Counted from the stretch's first letter, positions 1 through 10,693 are shown. The stretch is 64,000 nucleotides of DNA from Brachionus manjavacas (GCA_019054805.1 JAHQIY010000013.1:372001-436000), one strand, 5' to 3'. Notes: generated by a model from the letters alone, not told the origin. Program-made: numbers and translations.

Positions 1-3000
1 TGATCTGATTAACAAATGATTTAGATTTTTTGGTTTTATTAAATACGTATTAAACGATATTATTAGACAAAATAGTAAAAATATATTTAAAAAATTCTTT
101 CAATTTGCTTTAAAAATACATGAAATTTTTTGGTAACAGTCTGATTAACGTCCATTTTCTTCAATTTAAAAATAAATAATCTATATTTCTGACTATCTGA
201 TTTCAAGCAGATATGTTGTTTTTCTTTGCGATTGTAATGTCATTCAACAGCATCTTATGTGATCTGATTAACAAATGGTTTAGATTTTTTGGTTTTATTA
301 AATACGTATTAAACGATATTATTAGACAAAATAGTTAAAATATATTTGAAAAATTTTTTCAATTTGCTTTATAAAAACATGAAATTTTTTGGTAACAGTC
401 TGATTAACGTCCATTTTCTTCAATAAAAAAAACAAAAATCTTTATTACTGACAATCTGAATTCTACCAGACATGTTGTTTTTCTTTGCGATTGTAATGTC
501 ATTCAAAAGCATCTTATGTGATCTGATTAACAAATGATTTAGATTTTTTGGTTTTATTAAATACGTATTAAACGATATTATCAGACAAAATAGTAAAAAT
601 ATATTTGAAAAATTTTTTCAATTTGCTTTATAAAAACATGAAATTTTTTGGTAACAGTCTGATTAACGTCCATTTTCTTCAATAAAAAAAACAAAAATCT
701 TAATTACTGACAATCTGAATTCTACTAGACATGAAGTTTTATTTACGATTCCAGAGTCATTCAACAGCATCTTATGTGATCTGATTAACAAATGATTTAG
801 ATTTTTTTTTTTTTTTAAATATGTATTAAACGATATTATTAGACAAAATAGTTAAAATATATTTGATAAATTTTTTCAATTTGCTTTAAAAATACATGAA
901 ATTTTTTGGTAACAGTCTGATTAACATCCATTTTCTTCAATTAAAAAAGCAAAAATCTTTATTACTGACAATCTGAATTCTACTAGACATGAAGTTTTAT
1001 TTACGATTCCAGAGTCATTCAACAGCATCTTATGTGATCTGATTAACAAATGATTTAGATTTTTTGGTTTTATTAAATACGTATTAAACGATATTATTAG
1101 ACAAAATAGTAAAAATATATTTAAAAAAATTTTTCAATTTGCTTTAAAAATACATGAAATTTTTTGGTAACAGTCTGATTAACGTCCATTTTTTTCAATA
1201 AAAAAAACAAAAATCTTTATTACTGACAATCTGAATTCTACCAGACATGTTGTTTTTCTTTGCGATTGTAGAGTCATTCAAAAGCATCTATACTGATCTG
1301 ATATTAGAATAATAATGTTTTTTTTTTTTTTAAATTATATATTAAACGATATTATTAGACAAAATAGTTAAAATATATTTGAAAAATTTTTTCAATTTGC
1401 TTTATAAAAACATGAAATTTTTTGGTAACAGTCTGATTAACGTCCATTTTCTTCAATAAAAAAAACAAAAATCTTTATTACTGACAATCTGAATTCTACT
1501 AGACATGAAGTTTTATTTACGATTCCAGGGTCATTCAACAGCATCTTATGTGATCTGATTAACAAATGACTTAGAATTTTTGGTTTTATTAAATACGTAT
1601 TAAACGATATTATTAGACAAAATAGTAAGAATATATTTGAAAAATTTTTTCAATTTGCTTTATAAAAACATGAAATTTTTTGGTAACAGTCTGATTAACG
1701 TCCATTTTCTTCAATAAAAAAAACAAAAATCTTAATTACTGACAATCTGAATTCTACTAGACATGAAGTTTTATTTACGATTCCAGAGTCATTCAACAGC
1801 ATCTTATGTGATCTGATTAACAAATGATTTAGATTTTTTTTTTTTAAATATGTATTAAACGATATTATTAGACAAAATAGTTAAAATATATTTGATAAAT
1901 TTTTTCAATTTGCTTTAAAAATACATGAAATTTTTTGGTAACAGTCTGATTAACATCCATTTTCTTCAATTAAAAAAGCAAAAATCTTTATTACTGACAA
2001 TCTGAATTCTACTAGACATGAAGTTTTATTTACGATTCCAGAGTCATTCAACAGCATCTTATGTGATCTGATTAACAAATGACTTAGAATTTTTGGTTTT
2101 ATTAAATACGTATTAAACGATATTATTAGACAAAATAGTAAAAATATATTTGAAAAATTTTTTCAATTTGCTTTATAAAAACATGAAATTTTTTGGTAAC
2201 AGTCTGATTAACGTCCATTTTCTTCAATAAAAAAAACAAAAATCTTTATTACTGACAATCTGAATTCTACCAGACATGTTGTTTTTCTTTGCGATTGTAA
2301 TGTCATTCAAAAGCATCTTATGTGATCTGATTAACAAATGATTTAGATTTTTTGGTTTTATTAAATACGTATTAAACGATATTATCAGACAAAATAGTAA
2401 AAATATATTTGAAAAATTTTTTCAATTTGCTTTATAAAAACATGAAATTTTTTGGTAACAGTCTGATTAACGTCCATTTTCTTCAATAAAAAAAACAAAA
2501 ATCTTAATTACTGACAATCTGAATTCTACTAGACATGAAGTTTTATTTACGATTCCAGAGTCATTCAACAGCATCTTATGTGATCTGATTAACAAATGAT
2601 TTAGATTTTTTTTTTTTTTTAAATATGTATTAAACGATATTATTAGACAAAATAGTTAAAATATATTTGATAAATTTTTTCAATTTGCTTTATAAAAACA
2701 TGAAATTTTTTGGTAACAGTCTGATTAACGTCCATTTTCTTCAATTAAAAAAGCAAAAATCTTTATTACTGACAATCTGAATTCTACTAGACATGAAGTT
2801 TTATTTACGATTCCAGAGTCATTCAACAGCATCTTATGTGATCTGATTTACAAATGATTTAGATTTTTTGGTTTTATTAAATACGTATTAAACGATATTA
2901 TTAGACAAAATAGTAAAAATATATTTAAAAAATTTTTTCAATTTGCTTTAAAAATACATGAAATTTTTTGGTAACAGTCTGATTAACGTCCATTTTTTTC

Positions 3001-3742
3001 AATAAAAAAAACAAAAATCTTTATTACTGACAATCTGAATTCTACCAGACATGTTGTTTTTCTTTGCGATTGTAGAGTCATTCAAAAGCATCTATACTGA
3101 TCTGATATTAGAATAATAATGTTTTTTTTTTTTTTAAATTATATATTAAACGATATTATTAGACAAAATAGTTAAAATATATTTGAAAAATTTTTTCAAT
3201 TTGCTTTAAAAATACATGAAATTTTTTGGTAACAGTCTGATTAACATCCATTTTCTTCAATTAAAAAAGCAAAAATCTTTATTACTGACAATCTGAATTC
3301 TACTAGACATGAAGTTTTATTTACGATTCCAGAGTCATTCAACAGCATCTAATGTGATTTGATTAACCAATGATTTAGATTTTTTGGTTTTATTAAATAC
3401 GTATTAAACGATATTATTAGACAAAATAGTAAAAATATATTTAAAAAATTTTTTCAATTTGCTTTAAAAATACATGAAATTTTTTGGTAACAGTCTGATT
3501 AACGTCCATTTTCTTCAATTTTAAAATGAAAAATCTATATTTCTGACAATCTGATTTCAAGCAGACATGTTGTTTTTTTTTGCGATTGTAGAGTCATACA
3601 AAAGCAATTAAAGTGATCTGATATTAGAATAATAATGTTTTTTTTTTTTTTTTAAATATGTATTAAACGATATTATTAGAGAATTGTAGAGTCATTCAAC
3701 AGCATCTTATGTGATCTGATTTTCGAATAATAAAGTTTATTT
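1..3742 (+). repeat. ~258 bp satellite array, ~14.5 monomers, 7-mer higher-order repeat
   Basis: Head-to-tail AT-rich monomers begin with TGATCTGATTAACAAATG or a close variant at 1, 260, 519, 777, 1035, 1294, 1551, 1809, 2064, 2323, 2581, 2839, 3098, 3355 and 3614, so unit length is 255-259 bp. Landmarks inside each monomer include GGTAACAGTCTGATTAACGT and a TCTGAATTCTA block. Monomers at 519, 777, 1035 and 1294 recur at 2323, 2581, 2839 and 3098 with an exact offset of 1804 bp, which makes a seven-monomer higher-order unit. Some monomers carry a poly-T run in place of the GGTTTTATT segment. No coding potential is seen. The last monomer is partly deleted (around 3675) before the retroelement insertion. 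Confidence 0.95.
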
Positions 3743-3746
3743 GTTT
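3743..3746. other. Left target-site duplication (GTTT) of the Gypsy array
   Basis: GTTT directly precedes the TG of the leftmost LTR and recurs directly after the CA of the rightmost LTR at 30895-30898. Both flanks are satellite DNA, and joining them gives a plausible continuous monomer. Four bp fits the Ty3/Gypsy range. Confidence 0.75.
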
Positions 3747-3964
3747 TGTAAAGTCTCAATAATCTGGACTTTAGGGATTTAAGCCAAGAAATAAACAAAA
3801 CAATTTAATTTAGTAAATAGTTTATTAAATGGAATCCAAAGTTATAACAAGTAGTTAGTGATATATATAGTGGTTAGTACATGTGCTTAAGCTGCAGTTA
3901 AACTTAACATTTATAAGAGGACTAGAGAGAAGAAAAGAGTGATGTCAAGACACGGGTCTTAACA
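3747..3964 (-). repeat. LTR 1 (3' LTR of segment 1)
   Basis: A 218 bp LTR with TG...CA ends. In element sense it starts TGTTAAGACCCGTG, has a TATA-like TTATAAAT and an AATAAA polyadenylation signal, and ends GACTTTACA. It is identical by eye to LTR 5 at the other end of the array. The adjoining polypurine tract at 3965 shows that it is a 3' LTR on the minus strand. Confidence 0.93.
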
Positions 3965-3977
3965 CACCTCCCCCCTT
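3965..3977 (-). promoter_or_regulatory. Polypurine tract of segment 1
   Basis: In element sense AAGGGGGGAGGTG abuts the 3' LTR, the expected primer for plus-strand DNA synthesis. Matching tracts lie beside LTRs 2 (10694), 3 (16947) and 4 (26265), with a shorter G-run beside LTR 2. Confidence 0.85.
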
Positions 3978-4089
3978 AACTATGAGGCAATTAGGCTCTA
4001 AAAAAACTACTACTTAACCACTAAGCTAACAAAAAAAAAACCAACAAACAAACAACAAAAAATAACAAGTTAGTTGTTTAACATTAATA
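3978..4089 (-). other. 3' untranslated region between ORF3 and the polypurine tract
   Basis: About 110 bp, T- and GTT-rich in element sense, including a homopolymer of about ten T that varies between copies. No conserved ORF. It probably serves as the 3' UTR of the ORF3 message. Confidence 0.5.
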
Positions 4090-5019
4090 TTATTGCTCGT
4101 TAATAAGACGATATGGGACCTGTCCCAATGATCTTCGACAAAGTGGACAGTTTCGATTGCCATGTCGTACGTTCTGGTACATGCAATTTTCACATGCTCG
4201 ATGGCAACAAACCGTTTCAACAATTGAATTACAGTTTTCAAACTGTTCTAAACAAATTGGACACGGGCCACCATTGATTCCATGTGCTCTGGTTATTGGT
4301 GGAGTATCGAGTTGTCTCTCCACCCTCTGAGGTGCTTGCTGTTGCCAGAGAGGTCTCCGAGCCCCAAGTGGATCCCGGTTGTGCCTCGCTCTTGGACTTG
4401 GCGACCTAGGTGGTTCAACAAACTCGATTCGGTTTCGAACAGTCCGTTGTTCGGTGTTCAAAAGATCGTTCACCAAGTTGTTTGAGTTGGATAATTGGTC
4501 TTGTAAGACGGTGTTTTGTCTATTTGACTCTACAAGTTTTTGTCGGAACTCTACTAGTTGTTGCTGTTGCTCTTCTAGTTGTTGTTGCTGCTGTTCTAGT
4601 TGTTGTTGCTGCTGTTCTATTTGTTGTTCCAGTTGTACTTGCGGTCGTTGTACTTGTTGGCGTTGAGTCTCAAGTTCCTCACGGATCCTATCCAATTCGG
4701 AAAGCTGTCTCGCCACTCTAGGGGTTGCGGGTACGTTTTGTAACACATGATGTGCTTCGGTGGGCTTCGGATTAATTTCGAACCAGATGTTTGTGTGCGG
4801 GATTCCCTGATCATTGAAATGTCTAACCACTTGAGGGTGAACTGACGAATCTCTGTATCTCACAAACGCGTAGTTGGTCCTATGAAATCTTCGGTTCTGA
4901 CCCATTCTGACCCATTGAATTTCTCCGAACAAATCCTCGAACTGATCAAGTTCTTCCCGAAGTTTGACCGCTGCGTCGTCTAGGTTAGGGACGCCATGCA
5001 CCATTATATCGTGAACCAT
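4090..5019 (-). CDS. ORF3: RRM-like / Gln-rich coiled coil / C3HC4 RING protein of the Gypsy element
   Basis: This is the only copy with a full ORF3 (309 aa, true ATG at 5019). Residues ~1-90 look like an RNA recognition motif: an RNP2-like IMVHGV strand near the start and an RNP1-like NYAFVRYRD around residue 50. Residues ~105-190 are a heptad-like coiled coil with repeated EQQQQQL blocks. A Ser/Pro/Arg-rich linker follows. The C-terminus (~252-300) is a canonical RING: CPIC, then C-x-H-x2-C-x2-C (VCCHRACENC), then CPLC. RING domains of this form normally act as E3 ubiquitin ligases; RNA binding plus ubiquitylation is an inference. It occupies the env-like slot between integrase and the polypurine tract and recurs in every internal segment, so it belongs to the element and is not a host gene. 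No signal peptide or transmembrane segment is seen, so it is not an envelope protein. Confidence 0.85.
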   Translation of the reverse strand: MVHDIMVHGVPNLDDAAVKLREELDQFEDLFGEIQWVRMGQNRRFHRTNYAFVRYRDSSVHPQVVRHFNDQGIPHTNIWFEINPKPTEAHHVLQNVPATPRVARQLSELDRIREELETQRQQVQRPQVQLEQQIEQQQQQLEQQQQQLEEQQQQLVEFRQKLVESNRQNTVLQDQLSNSNNLVNDLLNTEQRTVRNRIEFVEPPRSPSPRARHNRDPLGARRPLWQQQAPQRVERQLDTPPITRAHGINGGPCPICLEQFENCNSIVETVCCHRACENCMYQNVRHGNRNCPLCRRSLGQVPYRLINEQ

Positions 5020-5387
5020 TTTGTTATGAATTTTAATTTAAATATTTAAATAATAATCTTAGTAATTTTATAAAGTTTACAACTTTTTGTAATTTATTTT
5101 TTATATTTTATTTTCACGTGACTAGAGAAATAGCTAACTTTTTTGTTTTCTAGTGGTTTAATTTTTTATGTTTAATTCTATTAAGCTAAACAATTAGTTA
5201 GACTTTAGGTTTGAAAATATAATTTTGCCTAAATTTAAAATTTCAATAAAATTACTTCCTTTTGATAATTCAAAGGCTCTTCTGGATAATTATATCCTCC
5301 TTTGGTTTAAGGTTCTTCTGAGTAAACTCTCCTTAATTTTTTCTCTCTTAACTTAACTATTAAATTAAAAAGCTCAGTGGATTTCAA
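5020..5387 (-). other. AT-rich spacer between integrase and ORF3
   Basis: A non-coding interval of ~370 bp. Relative to segments 2 and 3 it contains about 113 extra bases (roughly 5222-5334) bounded by short AATTTT repeats, so the other copies probably lost them by slippage between direct repeats. It is the likely place for a splice acceptor or promoter serving ORF3, but I cannot identify one. Confidence 0.5.
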
Positions 5388-6770
5388 CTAACTGTTGTAA
5401 CCGTAACGGTCAACTGGTTGTCGATTTCTCAGACTCTTTCTCATACCTTTAGGAAGTTGTTGAGTCTGTCTACGTAAATAGTGGTTTGGTTCATATTGTT
5501 CATCTTTGTCAGCTGATTCCAAGGCTGATTTTAATGAGTCTTCAAGAACGTTAGTGGTTTGTTTGTCTGAGGATTCAGATATTTCTGGGGCTATAGTGTC
5601 CGGTAAGGGTCCATCTAGCACTTCACGAGTGCCTACATCTCCATTTGATTTACTTGTTCTTGACTTCACTTTTTTACGTTTTGGCTTTGTTTTTGACTGG
5701 TCATTTTCAATCAGGTTTTTTCTGTTTTCATCAATTGGGCTTGTTTTATTTTGAAGGTCTATATTTATTGGAGCAGGGATACAACCCTGATACTTTTCTA
5801 ACCTGTTATGGTGGACTAGCTTCACTTTTGGTTTTGCCGGACCTACTTTTTTAATTTTATAATTAACTTGACCTACTTTTTCAACAATTGAAAATGGTCC
5901 TTCCCACTTAGGTGCCAACTTTTTTGACTGTCCCTTCTTGATTAGTGGTTTGTTTAAGAGAACCAGATCTCCAACTTCATAAGTCACTGGCTTAATGTTA
6001 CGGTCGTGGTATATACGGGATTTTTCGACTTTAACATCACGATTTTGAGCCACACACTTGTAGACTTCGTGTAGTTTTTCTTTTAACTCGTCCACGTAAA
6101 ACTTAACCATTACCATGTCTTGGCTTAAATTGTCCACATCAGGCAAATCTACTGGATTTTGAGAAGTGTCATCGTTTATCACTAGGTCTAGGGGAATTTT
6201 TGGTTGACGGCCCAAAATAATTTCATAAGGTGTATGATTAGTTGTTGCATGAGTTGAGGTATTGTAAGCGTATGCAAGATATGGTAGTAGTGCATCACAA
6301 TTGTTTTGATGATCATTGACAAAACAGGACAACATGGTTTTGAGTGAACGGTTAAACCTTTCGGTCAGTCCGTCACACTCGGGATGGTATGGAGAAGTTT
6401 TTAGCTTGTTGATGTCGAGCAATTCATACACTTTACTCAAAACGTCACTTTGGTAATTTTTTGCGCCATCAGTTAAGATGTTAATACATAAGCCATACAT
6501 CATCATAAACTGTACGAGCTTATGAGCGACTGTTTCGGCTGTAATGTCTAACAAAGCAAAGAGCCAAACCCATTTTGAAAAATGGCAGCAAATTACCAGA
6601 ATATAGAGCTTTCCTTCTTGTGACACTGGTAATGTTCCAACAATGTCACTCGTAACCAACTGTAGTGGTTCAGTCGGTCTTAGTGGTTGTAACTTTGCCT
6701 TATTTTTAGGGGTATTTGGGTCTTTAACCTTTTGGCAAACATCGCAAGATTTAATAAATTTTGCAACTTG
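5388..6770 (-). CDS. Integrase core and C-terminal domain (segment 1), downstream of an in-frame stop
   Basis: Open from the codon after the TAG at 6771-6773 to the stop at 5388, ~460 codons. The second zinc pair (CDVC) lies near the start. The catalytic triad is D (SDIVG), D (TDGAKN) and E (GLTERF) with exactly 35 residues between the second Asp and the Glu, the DD35E pattern of retroviral-type integrases. A GPY/F-type module (KWEGPFSIVEKV) follows, then a basic Lys/Arg-rich tail. It catalyses 3' processing and strand transfer of element cDNA. There is no ATG at the start, so expression would require readthrough or processing of the pol polyprotein. Nearly identical copies lie at 12004 and 18257. 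Confidence 0.9.
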   Translation of the reverse strand, partial: QVAKFIKSCDVCQKVKDPNTPKNKAKLQPLRPTEPLQLVTSDIVGTLPVSQEGKLYILVICCHFSKWVWLFALLDITAETVAHKLVQFMMMYGLCINILTDGAKNYQSDVLSKVYELLDINKLKTSPYHPECDGLTERFNRSLKTMLSCFVNDHQNNCDALLPYLAYAYNTSTHATTNHTPYEIILGRQPKIPLDLVINDDTSQNPVDLPDVDNLSQDMVMVKFYVDELKEKLHEVYKCVAQNRDVKVEKSRIYHDRNIKPVTYEVGDLVLLNKPLIKKGQSKKLAPKWEGPFSIVEKVGQVNYKIKKVGPAKPKVKLVHHNRLEKYQGCIPAPINIDLQNKTSPIDENRKNLIENDQSKTKPKRKKVKSRTSKSNGDVGTREVLDGPLPDTIAPEISESSDKQTTNVLEDSLKSALESADKDEQYEPNHYLRRQTQQLPKGMRKSLRNRQPVDRYGYNS

Positions 6771-8575
6771 CTAATTTATCCCTGGCCTGTAGAACCTCAT
6801 TCTAACTTTATCTAAAGTTTTTCGGACTCCCAGATGTCCATGAAAAACTGAACTATGTATAAATTTTAAAACAGTATTTACCATGTTTTTTGGTATGATC
6901 AAAAGCTGTCTAATCGATCCGTCATCTGATTCTTTAAACCAATAGAGCAAGTCGTTTTGAATTCTCAATTCGTCGTAGTTTTTCAACAGCGCTCGTTTGA
7001 GATTCGAATCTAATTCGTCCGTGTCAATTTTTGGTTTTTCCTCCTTGTGAGTTTTTATCAAATTTTTCATCCATTTAATGTCTGGATCGTTTTCTTGCTC
7101 GATTGGGCAAATTATTTTGTTGAGTAGTGGTTCATCCTTGAGTTGTTTTTTGCATTTTCGATAAAGTTAATAACCATATTTTGGTTTTCATCGCTTTCTG
7201 GCGTTTTACCATCTTCGATAATTGGCCATCTTGACAAAGCGTCCGCGTTTGTATGTTGTTTACCACTACGATATATGATTCTGAACGTATAATTACTAAT
7301 GCGTATCAACCAACGTGCGAGTCGAGCGTTTGGATTTTTACAAGATAACAGCCATGAAAGTGGCTGATGGTCAACTCTAACGTCAAATTCTCTACCAAAC
7401 AAATACTCGTGATTTGCTTCCATTGCTCTAACCATTGCCAAGAGTTCCTTCTCCGTTGTGGAGTAGTTTCGTTCGGCTTTGTTCAATGGCTTACTGAAAT
7501 AAGCAACTGGTCGAAGGACACCATTGTCTTCTTGCTGTAAAACTGCACCAATTCCAGTGTTGCATGCGTCACAGTCTAAAATAAACTTCTTTGAAAAATC
7601 GGGTAAAATAAGAACTGTTGAGCTTGTAAGCTCAGTCCGAAGCTTATTAAAAGCTATTTCACAATCATCATTCCAATTTAGTTGTTTTGCATTGGCTGCT
7701 TCTTCTTTAGTGGTTAGCTTGTAGAGTGGAGATGCTATACGAGCGAAATTCATTATGAATTTTCTATAGTAACCTGCCAAACCAAGGAAACTTTGTAGTT
7801 GTGTTAAAGTTGATGGACGTTTGTACCTGTACAAAGCTTCACATTTGGCCATATCTGGTCTAATTGTTCCATTTGTTATGACATGTCCCAGAAATGTCAC
7901 TTCCTGTTTAGCTATCTCGCACTTCTTAATCTTCACTGACAACTGATTAAGTTTAAGCTCATTGATTACCAATTCAACATGTTTCAAGTGCTCGATCGGG
8001 TCAGCTGAATGTATCAAAATGTCATCTAAATAAACAACTACAAAGCCAGCTTCAATAAATTTTTTCAACACCTTATTCATTGACCTTTGGAAAGTGGTAG
8101 GGGCATTTGTCAGTCCCATTGGCATTACTAAAAATTCAAACAGAACCCATTCGCATGTAAAAGCTGTTAAATGTCGACTACATTCGCTCATCAAAATTTG
8201 AAAATAACCTGTATACAAATCAATCTTTGTGTACCACCTTGATTTTGCTAGCACGGCGTATAAGTCTTGACTATTTGGAATTGGATGTGCGTCTTTTGTT
8301 GTACGGCCATTCAGCAGACGATAGTCAATGGTTACACGGATAGATCCATCTGGCTTCGCGACGAGCATAAGTGGTGAAGCCCACGGTGATTCACTTGGTT
8401 GTATTAAATTGGCTTCAAGCATTTCGTCCAACATTTGTTTAAATTCATCGCGCTTGCTATGTGGTATTCTTCTCATTTTTTGTCTAATTGGAGGTAGTGA
8501 AGGGTCAGTGAGTTTGATAACGTGTTCAAAGCATGGTGATGGTTTGAGCTCACTTAGCGATGAAGCAGCGATACT
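6771..8575 (-). pseudogene. RT-RNaseH and integrase zinc-domain N-part (segment 1), one frameshift
   Basis: An internal ATG lies at 8476, but the frame is open from just after the protease stop at 8576. Motif A (KIDLYTG), catalytic YLDD, and RNaseH residues in FILDCDAC, TEKELLA, VDHQPL and NADALSR are present. A 1 bp deletion in a T-run near 7145 (six T where other copies have seven) breaks the frame after RNaseH, splitting off 6771-7070, which carries the first histidines of the integrase zinc domain. The TAG at 6771-6773 then separates it from the integrase core. A functional protein would be part of a Gag-Pol polyprotein. Confidence 0.9.
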
Positions 8576-9364
8576 TTAGATCATATCCTTAGTTCGATCG
8601 ATGTAGTGGTTTGAGTCGAGTTCTGTCAAGGACTTGATGAATTGTGTGTTGATGTGGGCATTTTTGGAAAAATATTTTGGGGCTTGATACAGCTTGTGAT
8701 TAATTTGTCCAATTACGTCCCTAACTTGATCAATTGGTTGTTTAAAGAACGGAAATTGAGGGATCAAATCCATGCCGAGCAGACAATCAACAACTAAATT
8801 CTTGACAACAATCAAAAACGTAAAAATGGCATACTCGCCAATCTTTTTTTGAGAGTATGTTTTACCCACTATATCTAAACCACCACCACCAGCGCTTGCT
8901 ATAAAATTCTTTATTGGTTCTAATGGTAAAGGTTTTTTAAATGAAATGTAGACATTTTCACTTATAACTGTGACGTCAGCACCGGTATCAATTGTATACA
9001 TGACTTGTTGTTCATTGATCAAGCAATCGCCTTGAAGTGATCCATGTTGATTCGAATTTTCTCTTGTATTCTGGCTTATTAGAATAGTGTCTGTAATGTT
9101 GTACCATTTCATATGATCAGTGACTACTAACTTTGAATCGTGAGTTGGCAGTTGGTTCGTATCCTCTAAAATTATCTTGAGATTGATTCTCATAGATAAT
9201 GGGTAACTTGGTCTGAAACACAGGTTGACTTGAGATGCGTTTATTGTACATAAACTGTCTTCGTCTGTTTGCCTCTTTACTTGAACTATTCGAACCTTCG
9301 TCCGAATTGAAGTAGTGGTTGAAACAAGCCTTGATTGTCGTCTTTTGTTCAGTTTTACGCTCAC
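8576..9364 (-). pseudogene. Protease region (segment 1), frameshifted gag-PR linker
   Basis: Retropepsin-like aspartic protease with the active-site motif IDTGADVTVIS and a downstream hydrophobic flap/core region (DCLLGMD). It ends with an in-frame TAA at 8576, 33 codons before the ATG at the start of the RT-RNaseH block. The first ~70 codons of the open frame are not the native frame: an extra base in the CTCTAAAATTATC stretch near 9170 shifts it relative to segments 3a and 4, where gag and protease are continuous. A further TAA interrupts the native gag frame near 9373. Family role: maturation of Gag and Pol. Confidence 0.85.
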
Positions 9365-9395
9365 GTTGCTGTTAATGACAATCTTTGTTCAAATG

Positions 9396-9430
9396 CTTGT
9401 GATGAGTGCATATTGTGCACTCATCACAAG
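9396..9430. repeat. 35 bp palindrome replacing part of gag (segment 1)
   Basis: Arms CTTGTGATGAGTGCA and TGCACTCATCACAAG (15 bp, perfect) flank the core TATTG. It stands where the unrearranged gag at 24925-24999 has 75 bp of other sequence; only 10 bp replace them, a net loss of 65 bp that shifts frame and brings in TGA stops. Counterparts are at 16013, 22265 and 29595, the last two with the inverted core CAATA. Confidence 0.9.
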
Positions 9431-10338
9431 GCTATGTTTGGATATCTTTTAATTTCGTCCCGAGGATAACATCTTCTTAAATCTTCTTCTAACTCGTAGG
9501 CCTTTTGAAGAGCGTCTTTCAGCGTGTTACAAGTAGGTGGTTTACACAATTCCTGCTTGATTTTGATGTCGTGTATTCCTCTGATAAATCTGTCAACAAC
9601 TATTGGTTCTAAGGCGGTATATGGTTGTTCCGGATGGGCCGCTTCAGCTAAAAACTCTAGTTCGCTCAGATAGTTGTATATGTTTTCGTTTGGTAGTTGT
9701 TTGCGCGCAGCAAACTCAATTAATGGATCTTGATACTGATTGTCCTTACCGTACAATTTACGTAAGGTGTCTTTGATCTCATCGTATGATGCGTGTGGAT
9801 TATGGTTCAGAATACGTTGCTCTAACTTCGCAAGACACTTGTCTTCGATCAGAGTGAGGAGGGCTCCAGTTTTATCGTTGAGTCTGATTGCGTATCTTTC
9901 AAAATGTTTAATCCACTGATTAAAATTTTTCTCCTCCGTAAATCTTGTTGGTGTGTATGATGGAATGTTTATTATTGGTAAGGGATAATGTGGTTTTGTT
10001 CCTGTAAGCCATTTAATCGGAGAGTAGATCAACGTGAACCAGAAATTGGGTGAACTCTTTTTAGACCATTTTACAAATGTCCACAAAACCACTAACATCA
10101 CCATTATGCCTATAACCGCGGTCCACTTGAGAATACTTAATTTGAACTTTAGTTGTTCGAATAACTTTTCCAAAAGCATCGATATCAACTTTGATGTCGT
10201 AAACTCCATTGCCGTCGCATTACTTTTAAATGAGTCCATGTTTGGTTTCTGTGAATCTTTTTGCCTTTGATCACTTTTCACTGGGTTGGTTTTTTGACTG
10301 TCTTCCGTTTCTTTTCGACCTAGGAAACTACTAAACAC
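9424..10338 (-). pseudogene. gag with N-terminal membrane segment (segment 1)
   Basis: The gag frame runs from near the leader to a stop created by the palindrome at 9424. Compared with segments 3b and 4, two bases are missing just after the ATG, so the start codon is out of frame with the rest; the open frame itself begins at a non-ATG codon at 10338. Features in order: a charged, Lys/Gln-rich N-terminus; a ~19-residue hydrophobic stretch (VIGIMVMLVVLW core) resembling a transmembrane helix; and a retrotransposon gag domain with a Trp/Phe-rich core. The zinc-knuckle part is lost from this frame. Role: assembly of virus-like particles. Confidence 0.85.
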
Positions 10339-10475
10339 GTTCGAGAGATAACTACTTAAAACGTGGTTGATTTGTTTTAATCATCTTTACAAACTTGTTG
10401 TTTTTGCACGTGAATTCTTTTATTTACTTGATTTTACTAATGTATATAGTAAAATCCCGATCTTTGGGCACAAAA
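10339..10475 (-). promoter_or_regulatory. 5' leader and variant primer-binding site of segment 1
   Basis: Directly inside LTR 2, in element sense, is TTTTGTGCCCAAAGATCGGG. The same variant (TGT in place of TGG) occurs beside LTRs 3 and 4; only LTR 5 has TGGTGCCCAAAGGTCGGG. The tRNA primer is not identified. The rest is short AT-rich leader up to gag. Confidence 0.6.
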
Positions 10476-10693
10476 TGTAAAGTCTCAATAATCGGGACTT
10501 TAGGGATTTAAGCCAAGAAATAAACAAAACAATTTAATTTAGTAAATAGTTTATTAAATGGAATCCAAAGTTATAACAAGTAGTTAGTGATATATATAGT
10601 GGTTAGTACATGTGCTTAAGCTGCAGTTAAACTTAACATTTATAAGAGGACTAGAGAGAAGAAAAGAGTGATGTCAAGACACGGGTCTTAACA
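10476..10693 (-). repeat. LTR 2, shared by segments 1 and 2
   Basis: 218 bp, TG...CA. It differs from LTR 1 and LTR 5 at one position (CGGG for CTGG) and appears identical to LTR 3. It serves as the 5' LTR for segment 1 and the 3' LTR for segment 2, as in a tandem LTR-internal-LTR concatemer. Confidence 0.92.

Noticed and set aside
1..3742. CRISPR-like regular repeats
   Set aside because: The whole 258 bp unit is conserved, with no short repeat alternating with unique spacers, and the context is eukaryotic.
4379..4721. Plus-strand Cys/Ser- and Val-rich ORFs
   Set aside because: They are antisense readings of the Gln-rich coiled-coil codons of ORF3; the same shadows appear at 11183-11450 and 17438-17705.
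4090..5019. ORF3 as a host RING gene trapped next to the element
   Set aside because: It lies between integrase and the polypurine tract in every internal segment, so it is part of the element.
4090..5019. ORF3 as a viral-type envelope gene
   Set aside because: No signal peptide, transmembrane anchor or furin-like site; it has RRM-like and RING motifs instead.
6765..6780. TMV-like readthrough context at the RT/integrase TAG
   Set aside because: TAG is followed by CAA, but the next bases do not fit the CARYYA consensus, and segment 4 has a sense codon there.
9396..9430. Palindrome as a transcription terminator or protein operator
   Set aside because: It lies inside gag coding sequence of a eukaryotic element and replaces a known coding stretch in the unrearranged copy, so a rearrangement scar is more likely.
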